Of a stretch of DNA of 64,000 bases, positions 9,036-17,177 are shown piece by piece (the stretch's first letter is position 1; each line of letters opens with the position of its first letter). The notes below the pieces were generated by a model. That model searched no databases. It saw only the letters and a list, made by a program, of their open reading frames with translations, and was not told the origin of the DNA. The position numbers and the translations under genes were made by a program. This stretch comes from Cohnella sp. AR92 (GTDB lineage: Bacteria; Bacillota; Bacilli; Paenibacillales; Paenibacillaceae): positions 1-64,000 of the forward strand of contig NZ_RZJR01000013.1 in NCBI RefSeq assembly GCF_003990975.1. Direction: 5' to 3'.

Positions 9036-9935
9036 CTATAGAATGGTCTTGCCTAGAATCGAAGCGCACAATTCGACCGCGAGCCGCGCGGTCTTGCCCC
9101 CTTTGTCCAGCGTCGGGTTAACCTCCACGATATCGAGCGAGGTGACCTTGGACGACTCCGCCAGCAGCTCCATCGCCAGGTGCGCTTCCCGGTAGCTCAG
9201 TCCTCCCGGAACGGGAGTGCCGACACCCGGCGCTGCCGCCGGATCCAGCGAGTCCATATCCAGGCTGACATGCAGCCCGTCCGTCCCGTCTCCCGCGATC
9301 GCAAGCGCCCTCTCCATCACCGTCTTCATGCCCAGCTTATCGATATCGGACATGGTGAAGCACGCAATTCCTTCGGAGCGAATAAGCTCTTTCTCGCCGG
9401 GATCGAGATCCCTTGCGCCGATCAGCACCAGCTTATCCTTGCGAATGATCGCCCCGCTCCGGCCCGGGAGCTTGAAGTCCGCTTTGTCCAAGGCGATCGC
9501 CAGGGGCATGCCGTGCGAATTGCCGGACGGGCTCGTCGCTTCGGTGTTCAGGTCGCTGTGGGCGTCAATCCAGATGACGCCTGGATTCGACCGGCTCCCC
9601 GCGATCCCTCGGAGCGATCCGATCGCCACGCTATGGTCGCCGCCAAGCACGATAGGCAGGCAGCCCTTGGCCGTCATCTGCGCGACCTGCTCGCTGACCT
9701 GGCCGCTCATGCGGAGAACCGCCTGCTCATATCTCATCCGTCCCTTGACTCGCGGTTCGTGCGGCTGCTGCGGACAGGCGACTTCGCTGACGTGCGTCTC
9801 CGCGATTCCCAAGCTCTGCAATTGCCCGAGAAGGCCGGCGTTCAGAATGCTCTGAGGACCGAGCTCGGCGCCCGCCTTCTCAGCTCCGTACCCGAATGGA
9901 ACGCAAATTAGCCCGACTTTTGACCAGTGGCTCAT
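9036..9935 (-). CDS. rocF: Arginase
   Basis: A 299-residue ureohydrolase with all manganese ligands in place: GGDHS (His101), DAHSDLNT (Asp124, His126, Asp128) and SLDMDSLDP (Asp226, Asp228). The substrate loop SGNSHGMPL is that of true arginases and not agmatinases. It hydrolyses arginine to ornithine and urea, the first step of arginine catabolism, in the cytoplasm. The length is that of the Bacillus enzyme. The start ATG at 9935 follows a G-rich GGGGAGGGGG. Unlike in Bacillus subtilis, no ornithine aminotransferase or arginine permease lies next to it, so it is probably a single-gene unit. Confidence 0.93.
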   Translation of the reverse strand: MSHWSKVGLICVPFGYGAEKAGAELGPQSILNAGLLGQLQSLGIAETHVSEVACPQQPHEPRVKGRMRYEQAVLRMSGQVSEQVAQMTAKGCLPIVLGGDHSVAIGSLRGIAGSRSNPGVIWIDAHSDLNTEATSPSGNSHGMPLAIALDKADFKLPGRSGAIIRKDKLVLIGARDLDPGEKELIRSEGIACFTMSDIDKLGMKTVMERALAIAGDGTDGLHVSLDMDSLDPAAAPGVGTPVPGGLSYREAHLAMELLAESSKVTSLDIVEVNPTLDKGGKTARLAVELCASILGKTIL

Positions 9936-10115
9936 GCGCTCGCCCCCTCCCCTTCGCTGGAGTTTCTACATTCTATGCTTACGACCTGCCCTGCGTTGCC
10001 TTTCTTCTCCTGTTCGGGGCAGCATCAAGCCGACGGCCAAAAAGATTTGCATCTTTACCCTTAATCTGGAGATGCTATACAGAACACGGCCTTAGGGAGG
10101 AAGGAGGCGAGTCTT

Positions 10116-10250
10116 ACGTCCCCAGAAAGCACCGGCGAGTTCGTAAAGAAGCTTCACGACAACCAGAAGAAAGCGGAGAAGAACCGCAATCGAGCCGAAG
10201 GCAACGAAGGCAATAAACTGCCAGGCAAGCAGCACAGCACCAATAAATGA
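10116..10250 (+). CDS. DUF4023-like mini-protein with an apparent ACG start
   Basis: A 44-codon frame reading TSPESTGEFVKKLHDNQ, then KKAEKNRNRAEGNEGNKLPG, ending KQHSTNK and TGA. The STGEFVKKLH start and LPGKQHSTNK end match the pattern I know for DUF4023, a family of about 40 residues in spore-forming Bacilli with unknown function. A strong AGGAAGGAGG lies eight bases before ACG at 10116. In this frame there is no ATG, GTG or TTG between the upstream stop at 10062 and the conserved region. Either ACG serves as start, or the base is a mutation or sequencing error of ATG. The stop codon lies inside the left arm of the following hairpin. Confidence 0.65.
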   Translation, partial: TSPESTGEFVKKLHDNQKKAEKNRNRAEGNEGNKLPGKQHSTNK

Positions 10251-10303
10251 GCGAAGGAACGCCGCGTCCCCTCAAGTAGAGGGCGCGGTGTTCCTTCGCT
10301 CAT
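10247..10303 (+). terminator. Long hairpin overlapping the stop of the DUF4023 gene
   Basis: A 23-bp stem with two G-T pairs: the left arm starts ATGAGCGAAGGAAC and the right arm ends GTTCCTTCGCTCAT, with about ten bases in the loop. It contains the TGA of the mini-protein. There is no clear T run on the plus side, so it may end transcription weakly or protect the 3' end of the message. Confidence 0.6.
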
Positions 10304-10376
10304 ATCGGACAACCGGTGAAGCATACACTACGTCGTTCGTACCGTCGGTATCGTCCGGTCTCGAAGGAGGCGCTCC

Positions 10377-10592
10377 ATGTCTCTTCTGCCATTGCCCTGG
10401 GTGAAGCATCGCCATCGCATCCTAATCGTCGTCATTACCCGCGAGGACGTCTTGCGTTTCGTAGCCTGCGATATTCTCTTCAGCTGGCTCGTGCTTGCGG
10501 GGCTTAAGAAGCTAGAGCTGCCGGCATACATCCCCTTCGCCGCGAGCTTCGTCGCCCCTGTCCTGCTTAAGAAGGCGGTGGATCGCCTCTAG
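10377..10592 (+). CDS. Small hypothetical protein
   Basis: 71 residues beginning MSLLPLPWVKHRHRILIVVI, with AAGGAGGCGCTCC placed ideally before the ATG. It carries a hydrophobic segment (about residues 30-45, CDILFSWLVLAGL) and a second apolar stretch near the C-terminus (AYIPFAASFVAPVLLKK). No family is recognised. The stop overlaps the end of the convergent DUF2233 gene by four bases. The ribosome site is the main evidence that this is a gene. Its function is unknown; membrane association is plausible. Confidence 0.5.
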   Translation: MSLLPLPWVKHRHRILIVVITREDVLRFVACDILFSWLVLAGLKKLELPAYIPFAASFVAPVLLKKAVDRL

Positions 10593-11422
10593 CTGACCAG
10601 CCGCAGCATCTGCACGACCGGACGCCCGTCCCCCTTCAGGCTTTTCTCCCGGCTCCTCATCTGCGAAGAACCGTCCCCATCGAGGAAAATCCCGTTCGCC
10701 AGCTCTCCGCCTCCGACCTTCTCCAGAATCGCCTCTCGGAACTCCGTCAGCGTCCCCAAGCCTTCGCTGACAATCAGATATACATTCCCCGATCGGTCAT
10801 ACACGATCGCCGAGCGCAGACGAGGCTCGTCCCAATAAGGCGCGTTCTCCGCCGTCATCTCCGCCAACCAGGCATCTCCGAGGTCAAGCCCCATGCTGAT
10901 GCCTCCCTGGGCCCAATAGTTGGCGCGGTCCGTCACCGCAAGCTCCGTTTGACGCCGAACGACCTGCACGCTCAGAGAGCCGGTTGCCCCGTCCCAGACA
11001 AGCGTCCCTCGGGCGTACTTCATATTTTCCTCGCCGGATCCGTACTCGCCTGGGGCTCCGTTCACGGGAAGATCGTTGACCACCGCAATGCTGACCAGAG
11101 CCTGCTGATAGAAGAAGCCTCCGTTGATTCCGTAGAACGGGGCCACCGACACGTTGCCTTTGACGGCCTGCAAGGTAATATTGGAAGGCAGCGTCTTCAG
11201 CGTATGAAGCACCATCCCGTTCGACGCTACCGTTTCTTCATAGGTATATTGGCGCGGCTCGGGAGATGGCAGCGGAACTTCATGATCGTTCAGCCTCTGC
11301 CATAGAAATAAGGCTCCCCCGATCACCAGCAACGCGATAATAACGTAAATCGTCGTCGACACCCAATGGGCTCGAAGACGCTTGATGGCAACTATCCTAT
11401 TCAAGACAGGAATCCTATTCAT
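10589..11422 (-). CDS. Membrane-anchored phosphodiester glycosidase domain protein (DUF2233/NAGPA)
   Basis: 277 residues from ATG 11422, preceded by GAAGGGATTACGGCT; an upstream ATG at 11491 lacks a ribosome site. A single N-terminal membrane helix (STTIYVIIALLVIGGALFLW) anchors an extracellular domain with the NAGPA hallmarks YGINGGFF, a YARGTLVWDG strand and NGIFLDGDGSSQM near the C-terminus. The family includes the mammalian enzyme that uncovers mannose-6-phosphate and bacterial exopolysaccharide or wall-associated proteins. It probably cleaves a sugar phosphodiester outside the cell, but the substrate is unknown. It stands alone, followed on the other strand by about 700 bases without a gene. 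Confidence 0.8.
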   Translation of the reverse strand: MNRIPVLNRIVAIKRLRAHWVSTTIYVIIALLVIGGALFLWQRLNDHEVPLPSPEPRQYTYEETVASNGMVLHTLKTLPSNITLQAVKGNVSVAPFYGINGGFFYQQALVSIAVVNDLPVNGAPGEYGSGEENMKYARGTLVWDGATGSLSVQVVRRQTELAVTDRANYWAQGGISMGLDLGDAWLAEMTAENAPYWDEPRLRSAIVYDRSGNVYLIVSEGLGTLTEFREAILEKVGGGELANGIFLDGDGSSQMRSREKSLKGDGRPVVQMLRLVS

Positions 11423-11491
11423 AGCCGTAATCCCTTCATGACGAGCATTATCCTCTAATGATAAGGGACGGCCTCGCCGCTCGTAAAGCAC

Positions 11492-11533
11492 AATAGGACG
11501 CCCGGTTAACTGCTGATAACCGAGCGCCCTAGC
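11492..11533. other. Imperfect hairpin upstream of the DUF2233 gene
   Basis: Arms AGGACGCCCGGTTA and TAACCGAGCGCCCT pair over 14 positions with two mismatches around an eight-base loop. No T run follows on either side, so it is only a weak candidate terminator or a protein site. Confidence 0.3.
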
Positions 11534-11684
11534 TTGCTGGACACGAACTATTCAATTGTCTCGTTACACTCCTGTCTTAAGAAATAATAAGAGATGGTCC
11601 GGCAGACATCCTGGAATCCCGCATATCCGTCGCCGCTTCCGTCTTCCCAGCGGCAGCCTTCTATCCGTTGGCCATTGCCCATTC

Positions 11685-11770
11685 ACGCTTACGCTTGCCG
11701 TTTCGCTTGATCTTGCCGTTATGCTTGCCATTGCGCTTGCTCTTGCTATTTCGCTTGCGCTTGCCCCGGA
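11685..11770. repeat. Low-complexity CTTGCC/CTTGC tract in a gene-free stretch
   Basis: Between 11423 and 12160 no gene is supported. The only pattern is a run of related hexamers (CGCTTG, CTTGCC, TCTTGC) that gives Leu/Ala-rich or Leu/Pro/Arg-rich frames without a ribosome site. It looks like slippage-expanded non-coding DNA. Confidence 0.5.
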
Positions 11771-12077
11771 TATGCTTCGCTTACCTAACCCATTGGACTA
11801 TCCCCTTTCCTTTTGATGTCTTGATTATAACCGACTCGTCCTATTTGTTCAAATATTCTGATAACTCATATTCCGGGAATAATCGACGCCATTCGTCATG
11901 TTGATCGCCCAACCTCCCCGCCTCTTGTTCTTTCTCTTCCGGGCTCCGTTTTGCAAGCGCATCCATGTATAAAAATCAATCTCTCAGCCTATGCCATTCC
12001 AAGCGGTAAGCCGGAAGGCATGGGAGCGACGCTAGAAGAAGCGGCCGGTCGTGAGATATCCGGGTTTCTCCTCGCCA

Positions 12078-12154
12078 TAAAAAGAACCATTATCCCCTCG
12101 GCTCATGTTACGCGCCGTATCGCACGCCAACTGAACGAAGGGGATAATGGTTCT
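12078..12154 (-). terminator. Terminator of the LplABC-type operon
   Basis: Exact 16-bp arms (12083-12098 and 12139-12154, AGAACCATTATCCCCT and its complement) enclose a 40-base loop. On the minus strand the stem is followed by TTTTTATGG, seven bases after the stop of the last permease gene. The large loop is unusual. Confidence 0.75.
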
Positions 12155-12160
12155 GAATCC

Positions 12161-13042
12161 TTATCCTTTAACCGACCCCAGCATCGCTCCCTTGGCGAAG
12201 TGCTTCTGAAGGAACGGGTACACCAGAAGGATCGGAAGGGTCGCCACGACGATAACCGCCATCTTGACCGCCTGGTCGGGAGGAGGCACCGCCGAATCGA
12301 GATCCGAGCTGTAGTCCAACCCGCTGGCGAGAACGACGATCTGGCGGAGCAGTACCTGGATCGGCCACATTTTGCTCTCGTTCAAGTACATGATCGCGTT
12401 CAGGTACGTGTTCCAATACGTGACCGCATAGAACAGGGAGATCGTCGCGATAACCGGCATCGAGAGCGGCAGCACGATCCGGAACAGGATTCCGAAGTCG
12501 TTGCAGCCGTCGATCTTCGCCGATTCCTCCAGCCCCTCGGGGATGTTCTGGAAGAAATTTTTCAAGATGATCAGGTTAAACGCATTGATCGCGATCGGCA
12601 GCACGAGCGCGGAATAATGATCGATCAGCCCGAGATTCTTGACGACCAAGAACGTCGGGATGAGGCCGCCGTTGAACAGCATCGTGAACACGACGAGGAA
12701 CATCAGCGTCCTGCGGCCGTCCAGGTCCCGCCGCGACAGCCCGTACGCCATCATCGACGAGATCAGCATGCTGAACAGCGTTCCGAGCAGCGTGACTCCG
12801 ATGGATACGGCCATCGAGCGGAAGATCGTATTCGTCGAGAAAATAAACCGGTAAGCCTCTAGGCTCCAATCCGTCGGAATAAGCACGAACCGCTTAACGG
12901 CCAGCTCCGCGCTTGTCGTGAAGGAGCCCGCCACCACGTGGATGAACGGCAGCACCGTGATCAGCGCGATCAGCGTCAGCAGCGCGAAATTCACGATGCC
13001 GAACGCGCGGCCCGCGAACGAGCGATCCTCTACCATTCTCAT
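12161..13042 (-). CDS. Carbohydrate ABC transporter permease (LplC/YtcP type)
   Basis: 293 residues with six predicted membrane helices and the ABC-permease EAA loop EESAKIDGCNDFGILFRIVLPLSMP (about residues 175-199). Its short cytoplasmic start and QKHFAKGAMLGSVKG end are typical of the second permease in Lpl-type oligosaccharide or polysaccharide-fragment importers. It is last of three genes, 19 bases after the first permease. No ATPase is encoded with it; such systems in this group usually share a distant MsmX-type ATPase, which is established for Bacillus and inferred here. The substrate is unknown. Confidence 0.9.
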   Translation of the reverse strand: MRMVEDRSFAGRAFGIVNFALLTLIALITVLPFIHVVAGSFTTSAELAVKRFVLIPTDWSLEAYRFIFSTNTIFRSMAVSIGVTLLGTLFSMLISSMMAYGLSRRDLDGRRTLMFLVVFTMLFNGGLIPTFLVVKNLGLIDHYSALVLPIAINAFNLIILKNFFQNIPEGLEESAKIDGCNDFGILFRIVLPLSMPVIATISLFYAVTYWNTYLNAIMYLNESKMWPIQVLLRQIVVLASGLDYSSDLDSAVPPPDQAVKMAVIVVATLPILLVYPFLQKHFAKGAMLGSVKG

Positions 13043-13061
13043 CTGCCTCCTCTAATGCGCC

Positions 13062-14009
13062 TTAGTAGACGCCCTCTTCGCCCATTTTTTTCGCCAGACG
13101 ATTCGCCAGCATGACCAGCACCAGACCCACGATCGACTTGAAGAAGCCGACCGCCGTGCTGTAGCTGAACTGCCCCTGCCGGAGACCCGCCGTGTAGACG
13201 TACGTATCGATGATCTCGGCCACGTCCCGGTTCATCGAGTTGAGCAGCAGGTACACATGCTCGAAGCCGAGCTCCAGCACGTCGCCGATCTTCAGGATCA
13301 GCAGCACGACGATAACGCTCCGAATCGCCGGAAGCGTGATATGCCAAATTTGGCGCAGCCTTCCCGCTCCGTCCATACGCGCCGCTTCGTATAGCTGCGG
13401 GTCGATGGCCGCGATGGCCGCCAAATAAATAATCGTACCCCAGCCTGCTTCCCGCCAGATAACCTGGATGATATACGTCGGTCGGAACCATTCGGGACTA
13501 AGCAGGAAATTGACTTTCTCGAAGCCAAGGCTTGTCAGGAGCTCGTTGACGATGCCCCCGTCCATCGTCAGCATGACGTAGCTAATCGAGACGATAATGA
13601 CCCAGGACATGAAGTGCGGCAGGTAAATCAACGTTTGGAAAATCCTTCTGAAGAAAGAGATTCTTAACTCGTTCAGCATCAAGGAGAGAATAATCGGAAT
13701 CGGGAAGAAGAACACCAGGTTCATCCCGAACAGGACAAGCGTATTCCTCAGAATGGCCCCGAAGTCGGATTCGGCGAACAGGCGGTGGAAGTGCTTGAAG
13801 CCGACCCACTCGCTGCCGTTGATTCCGTCGAACGGCTTGTAGTCCTTGAAGGAGATAATCAGGCCGTACATCGGAACGTATTTGAAAATAATGAAATAGA
13901 GCAGGCCCGGCAGGATCATCAGATACAGCCACTTGTTGCGAATGAGTCTCCGGGACAACCGGCTCTCGCTTCGCAGCGCCGGCTCCGGCTTCGCGATCGC
14001 TTGCTGCAT
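13062..14009 (-). CDS. Carbohydrate ABC transporter permease (LplB type)
   Basis: 315 residues from ATG 14009, with GGAGAAGGAGAG upstream; a longer frame to 14102 would run straight from the stop of the binding-protein gene and lacks a ribosome site. Six helices are visible (first KWLYLMILPGLLYFIIFKYV) and the EAA loop YEAARMDGAGRLRQIWHITLP (about residue 220). It ends LAKKMGEEGVY, typical of the LplB partner. It forms the membrane channel together with the following permease. It lies about 90 bases downstream of the binding-protein gene, in the same operon. Confidence 0.9.
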   Translation of the reverse strand: MQQAIAKPEPALRSESRLSRRLIRNKWLYLMILPGLLYFIIFKYVPMYGLIISFKDYKPFDGINGSEWVGFKHFHRLFAESDFGAILRNTLVLFGMNLVFFFPIPIILSLMLNELRISFFRRIFQTLIYLPHFMSWVIIVSISYVMLTMDGGIVNELLTSLGFEKVNFLLSPEWFRPTYIIQVIWREAGWGTIIYLAAIAAIDPQLYEAARMDGAGRLRQIWHITLPAIRSVIVVLLILKIGDVLELGFEHVYLLLNSMNRDVAEIIDTYVYTAGLRQGQFSYSTAVGFFKSIVGLVLVMLANRLAKKMGEEGVY

Positions 14010-14101
14010 GGTTTTTTCTCTCCTTCTCCGCGCTCGCGCGGCCGGAGAAGCCGCCGCCTCCCAAGGCTCTTGCGGTTGTGGCGGCTCCCCGGGCGAACGC
14101 A

Positions 14102-15667
14102 TTATTTCGTTCTCGCTGCGTTGATCTCTTCGATGATCTTGTCTCCGCCGCGGCTCTTCCAGGTGTTGATCTCCTTCTGGAAGCCGGCGGCGTCAAGCTT
14201 GCCGTAGATGTACTTATAGGTCGCGTCGGTGATGATGCTCTGAAGTTCCGCGCCCTTCTCCGTGTACGTAGCCGAATCTAGCGCCGCGGCCGGATCGGCG
14301 ATCGCGATCTTCTCATTCTCGGCAGCGAACTGCTCGGCATGAATGCGCGCTTCGAGAGTGTAATAGCCGTCGTAGCTGCCGTTCGTCGCGGATTCGCCGA
14401 TGACGCTGTCCTTAAAGCCTTTCACTTCGCGCTCCGTCAACTCCTTGTTCTCTTCGGAAGCCTTGGCTTTGCCGTCGACGACGGTATAGTGGGTGCCTTC
14501 GATGCCCCAGAACATCAGGTTCGAGACTTCCGGCGTCATCATCTTGTCGAAGAACGCCAGCACCTTCTTCAGCTCGGCTTCGTCCTTGATCGCGCCCTTC
14601 GGGAACATAACGACGTTGTTGTAGCCCGGGATGGACCAAGTCGTCAGCTCGCCGTTAGGTCCCTTAATCAGCGCTTGAGTGTCGACGACGGCGGTCGGAA
14701 CGTTCTTGACCAGGTCCTTGTTCAGCGTGTCGACGTCGGACATGGCGCCGATGTACATGCCGGCCTGGCCGCTGGTGAACAGGGCGACTTGGTCGGTCTT
14801 GCTCGTCGCCGCGAAGTCCTGGTTCATCGCCTTGGCGTCGCGGATCTCCTTCATGACGTCCATCGAAGCGATGTATTGCGGGAACATGAAATCGGGCAGC
14901 AGCTTCCCGTCCTTCTCGCCCCAGTTGTTCGGCGTGCTCAGCCACGAAGCGACCGTCTTGAACGCTCCGTAGACGAGATCGTTGCGGTCCGCGAGGCCGA
15001 TCGTGTTCGGCTTGCCGTCTCCATCCGGATCCTGCTCGGTGAACGCCTTCGCCATAGCCACGACATCGGCCACCGTCTCGGGAGCCTTCAGCTGCAGCTT
15101 GTCCGCCCAGTCCTTCCGATAGATGAGTCCCTGGCGGGCCAGCGGCCTGCCGATGTAGAGCGAGTATAGCTTGCCGTCGACCTTCGTGTTGTCCAAGATT
15201 TGCGTCTTCAGCTTGCTCAGGTTCGGGAAATCGTTCAAGTATGGCCCGATCTCCCAGAACTGGCCGTCGCGAATCGCTCCCTTAAGGTTGATGAAAGTGG
15301 ATTGGTTCTTAAGATACGTTACGTCCGGCAGAGACCCGGTCGCGAGCGACGCGTTCAGCTTCTCCTCGTACGTGTCCGCGGGGAAGAACTGGTAGGTCAG
15401 CTTCGTGTTGGTCAGCTTCTCGACTTCGTTCTTGATCGTGTCGGGCGGAGTCTCCGAAGTGTTAAGCGGAAGCATGATCGTGATCTCGGTCGGCTTCTCG
15501 TCCTTGGGAGCCTCCGACGCGGGCGTCTGGCTCGCCCCGCTCGATCCGGAGGGCGACTGGCTCCCCGATGGAGCGGCGTTCTCCTTCTCGTTATTCCCTC
15601 CGCAGCCGGCGAGCGCCCCGGCGACCAATGCCATGCTAAGCACAATCGATGGTACCTTACCGTTCAT
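14102..15667 (-). CDS. Extracellular sugar-binding lipoprotein (LplA type)
   Basis: 521 residues; ATG 15667 is preceded by GGAGGTCAAGCGGT, so the ATG 15 codons upstream is rejected. The lipobox GALAGCGG at the end of the signal peptide anchors it outside the membrane, followed by a Ser/Gly/Pro-rich linker. The body shows the family 1 binding-protein pattern of LplA (QFWEIGPYLNDFPNLSKLK, DRNDLVYGAFKTVASW, YTEKGAELQSIITDATYKYI). It captures an unknown oligosaccharide for the two downstream permeases. It is clearly paralogous to the lipoprotein at 17178-18680. About 257 bases separate it from the VanZ-RDD gene upstream, room for its own promoter. Confidence 0.9.
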   Translation of the reverse strand: MNGKVPSIVLSMALVAGALAGCGGNNEKENAAPSGSQSPSGSSGASQTPASEAPKDEKPTEITIMLPLNTSETPPDTIKNEVEKLTNTKLTYQFFPADTYEEKLNASLATGSLPDVTYLKNQSTFINLKGAIRDGQFWEIGPYLNDFPNLSKLKTQILDNTKVDGKLYSLYIGRPLARQGLIYRKDWADKLQLKAPETVADVVAMAKAFTEQDPDGDGKPNTIGLADRNDLVYGAFKTVASWLSTPNNWGEKDGKLLPDFMFPQYIASMDVMKEIRDAKAMNQDFAATSKTDQVALFTSGQAGMYIGAMSDVDTLNKDLVKNVPTAVVDTQALIKGPNGELTTWSIPGYNNVVMFPKGAIKDEAELKKVLAFFDKMMTPEVSNLMFWGIEGTHYTVVDGKAKASEENKELTEREVKGFKDSVIGESATNGSYDGYYTLEARIHAEQFAAENEKIAIADPAAALDSATYTEKGAELQSIITDATYKYIYGKLDAAGFQKEINTWKSRGGDKIIEEINAARTK

Positions 15668-15870
15668 ACCGCTTGACCTCCATCTTTTCGTGGATTGGAT
15701 TGGTTCGTGCAAGTCAAACGATACGCCGCGCGCGTCGTTACCGATACAATCATTGCGACAGATCGAGGCCTCGGGAGCGTGGATGTGAGGAGATGATTAT
15801 CGCCTCGGCAAATGATAGGCGGAGGGGGCGAGAGAAAGCCAGAGAATAAGAAGTGACGCATTTCCTAAGC

Positions 15871-15914
15871 CAAAAGAAAAGCCCCGAACGCTCGCAGGAG
15901 GCGTCCAAGGCTTT
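15871..15914 (-). terminator. Terminator of the VanZ-RDD gene
   Basis: Outer arms AAAGCC and GGCTTT and inner arms ACGC and GCGT form a stem with internal loop. On the minus strand it is followed by TTTTCTTTTG. It starts 11 bases after the stop of the VanZ-RDD gene. Confidence 0.65.
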
Positions 15915-15924
15915 ACTCGTTATT

Positions 15925-17019
15925 TTATGTGATAACATGTCCCGTGTTGCTTCGCTTCTCATAGAACAGCTTTCGCTTGCGGTTGAAGAAGCAGCGAATC
16001 AGGTGAACGGCGAACCAGAGATCCATCGCGAACAACCCGACTGCGTACGGAACGTTAACCCACGGCGAGGTGGATCGCACGGCAATGATCGGATAAGCCA
16101 TGTTCACTCCTCCGACGATCACATACAACAGCCCGTAACGGACCGCCAGCTCCCGCAGCCGTATTCTCTCCCCAAGGCCCTTGACTCGAATGCGCACGAC
16201 CCACTTGCCTGCCGTGAGGCCGTTCGTCGCATAAGGAATGGCGATGAAGTACACGATGACAAGAGGCAAATACGCGAACCGCAGGTGAAGGACGGCAAGC
16301 ACCGCGCCCACAGGCAGCAGGATCGCCCAATCGATCAGGAACGCGATTCCTCTCCGGGTGTAAGTGACTCTCTTAGTGGATAGATCGACGGTCTCGTCCA
16401 GTCGGTCGATGCGAGGAAGGAGCGACGCGAGCCAATCGGCCGCCACATAGCCGATCATGCCGCCTAGCGTGTTCGTCATCAAATCGTCCACGTCGAACAG
16501 ACGGTACGGATAGTCGAAGATGCCGTAGATTCCCGTCACCTGCGTCACCTCGAAGAAGAGAGACAGTCCTAACGAGAAGAAAAGGCAAAGCGTCCACTTC
16601 GCCCGGAAGTAATAGCGCAGGAACAGGCCGAAAGGGATCGTCAACGCCACGTTAAACGCCACCTGCAGGAATGCTCTTTCCTTCAAGAGGTGCAAATAAG
16701 TCGACGGTTGATCGATCCTAAACTCCGTCTCCTTACCGATATCGGCCAAGAAGTGGAACGGAATCAACTGGAAGTAAGAATGCTCCGGCGGTTGATTATG
16801 AACCGTAGAGGGAAACGGCAGCACGATCAGGTAAACGGCGTTCAACAGGTACAGCAGCAACAGATACAGAAGGATAGCTCGATATTTATGAATATAGCCG
16901 TGGCGCCGGTATTGCACGATCAGAAACGGCAATGTGAACACGGCCGCGGCAATCGGGAACGTATAGAAAGCGTACGAGATCGGAAAAAGATAAGAATGGA
17001 ACACGGGAAACGAGATCAC
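15925..17019 (-). CDS. VanZ-RDD fusion membrane protein
   Basis: 364 residues, start GTG at 17019 with no strong ribosome site, so the start is tentative. The N-terminal 200 residues carry about five membrane helices with VanZ-family features (LPFPSTVHNQPPEHSYFQL, FFEVTQVTGIYGIFDYPYR, DDLMTNTLGGMIGY). From about residue 215 an RDD domain follows (RRGIAFLIDWAILLPVGAV, TNGLTAGKWVVRIRVKG), with three more helices. VanZ homologues are linked to teicoplanin resistance and envelope stress; RDD domains occur in small transport-like membrane proteins. The fused function is not known. It lies between two paralogous sugar-binding lipoprotein genes without an obvious link to them. Confidence 0.82.
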   Translation of the reverse strand: MISFPVFHSYLFPISYAFYTFPIAAAVFTLPFLIVQYRRHGYIHKYRAILLYLLLLYLLNAVYLIVLPFPSTVHNQPPEHSYFQLIPFHFLADIGKETEFRIDQPSTYLHLLKERAFLQVAFNVALTIPFGLFLRYYFRAKWTLCLFFSLGLSLFFEVTQVTGIYGIFDYPYRLFDVDDLMTNTLGGMIGYVAADWLASLLPRIDRLDETVDLSTKRVTYTRRGIAFLIDWAILLPVGAVLAVLHLRFAYLPLVIVYFIAIPYATNGLTAGKWVVRIRVKGLGERIRLRELAVRYGLLYVIVGGVNMAYPIIAVRSTSPWVNVPYAVGLFAMDLWFAVHLIRCFFNRKRKLFYEKRSNTGHVIT

Positions 17020-17177
17020 CTGCCAATCGGGAAAGGTCGTTTTTCGGCTCTATTACTATACAGGATTCCGCTACCGAGAGCGACCGATGCAAGACCGGTT
17101 TCATCCTTGGTCCTTTTACCAAGATCACCTCGACTGCAGCCGAGTGCTAAATCCCCAATGCCGTCCTCGCTCAAAAC

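Noticed and set aside
10316..10507. 63-codon frame overlapping the small protein gene at 10377
   Set aside because: No ribosome site; the frame from 10377 has AAGGAGG at ideal distance.
11951..12862. 303-codon plus-strand frame
   Set aside because: Lies mostly opposite the LplC-type permease gene, is Arg/Asp/His-rich and lacks a ribosome site.
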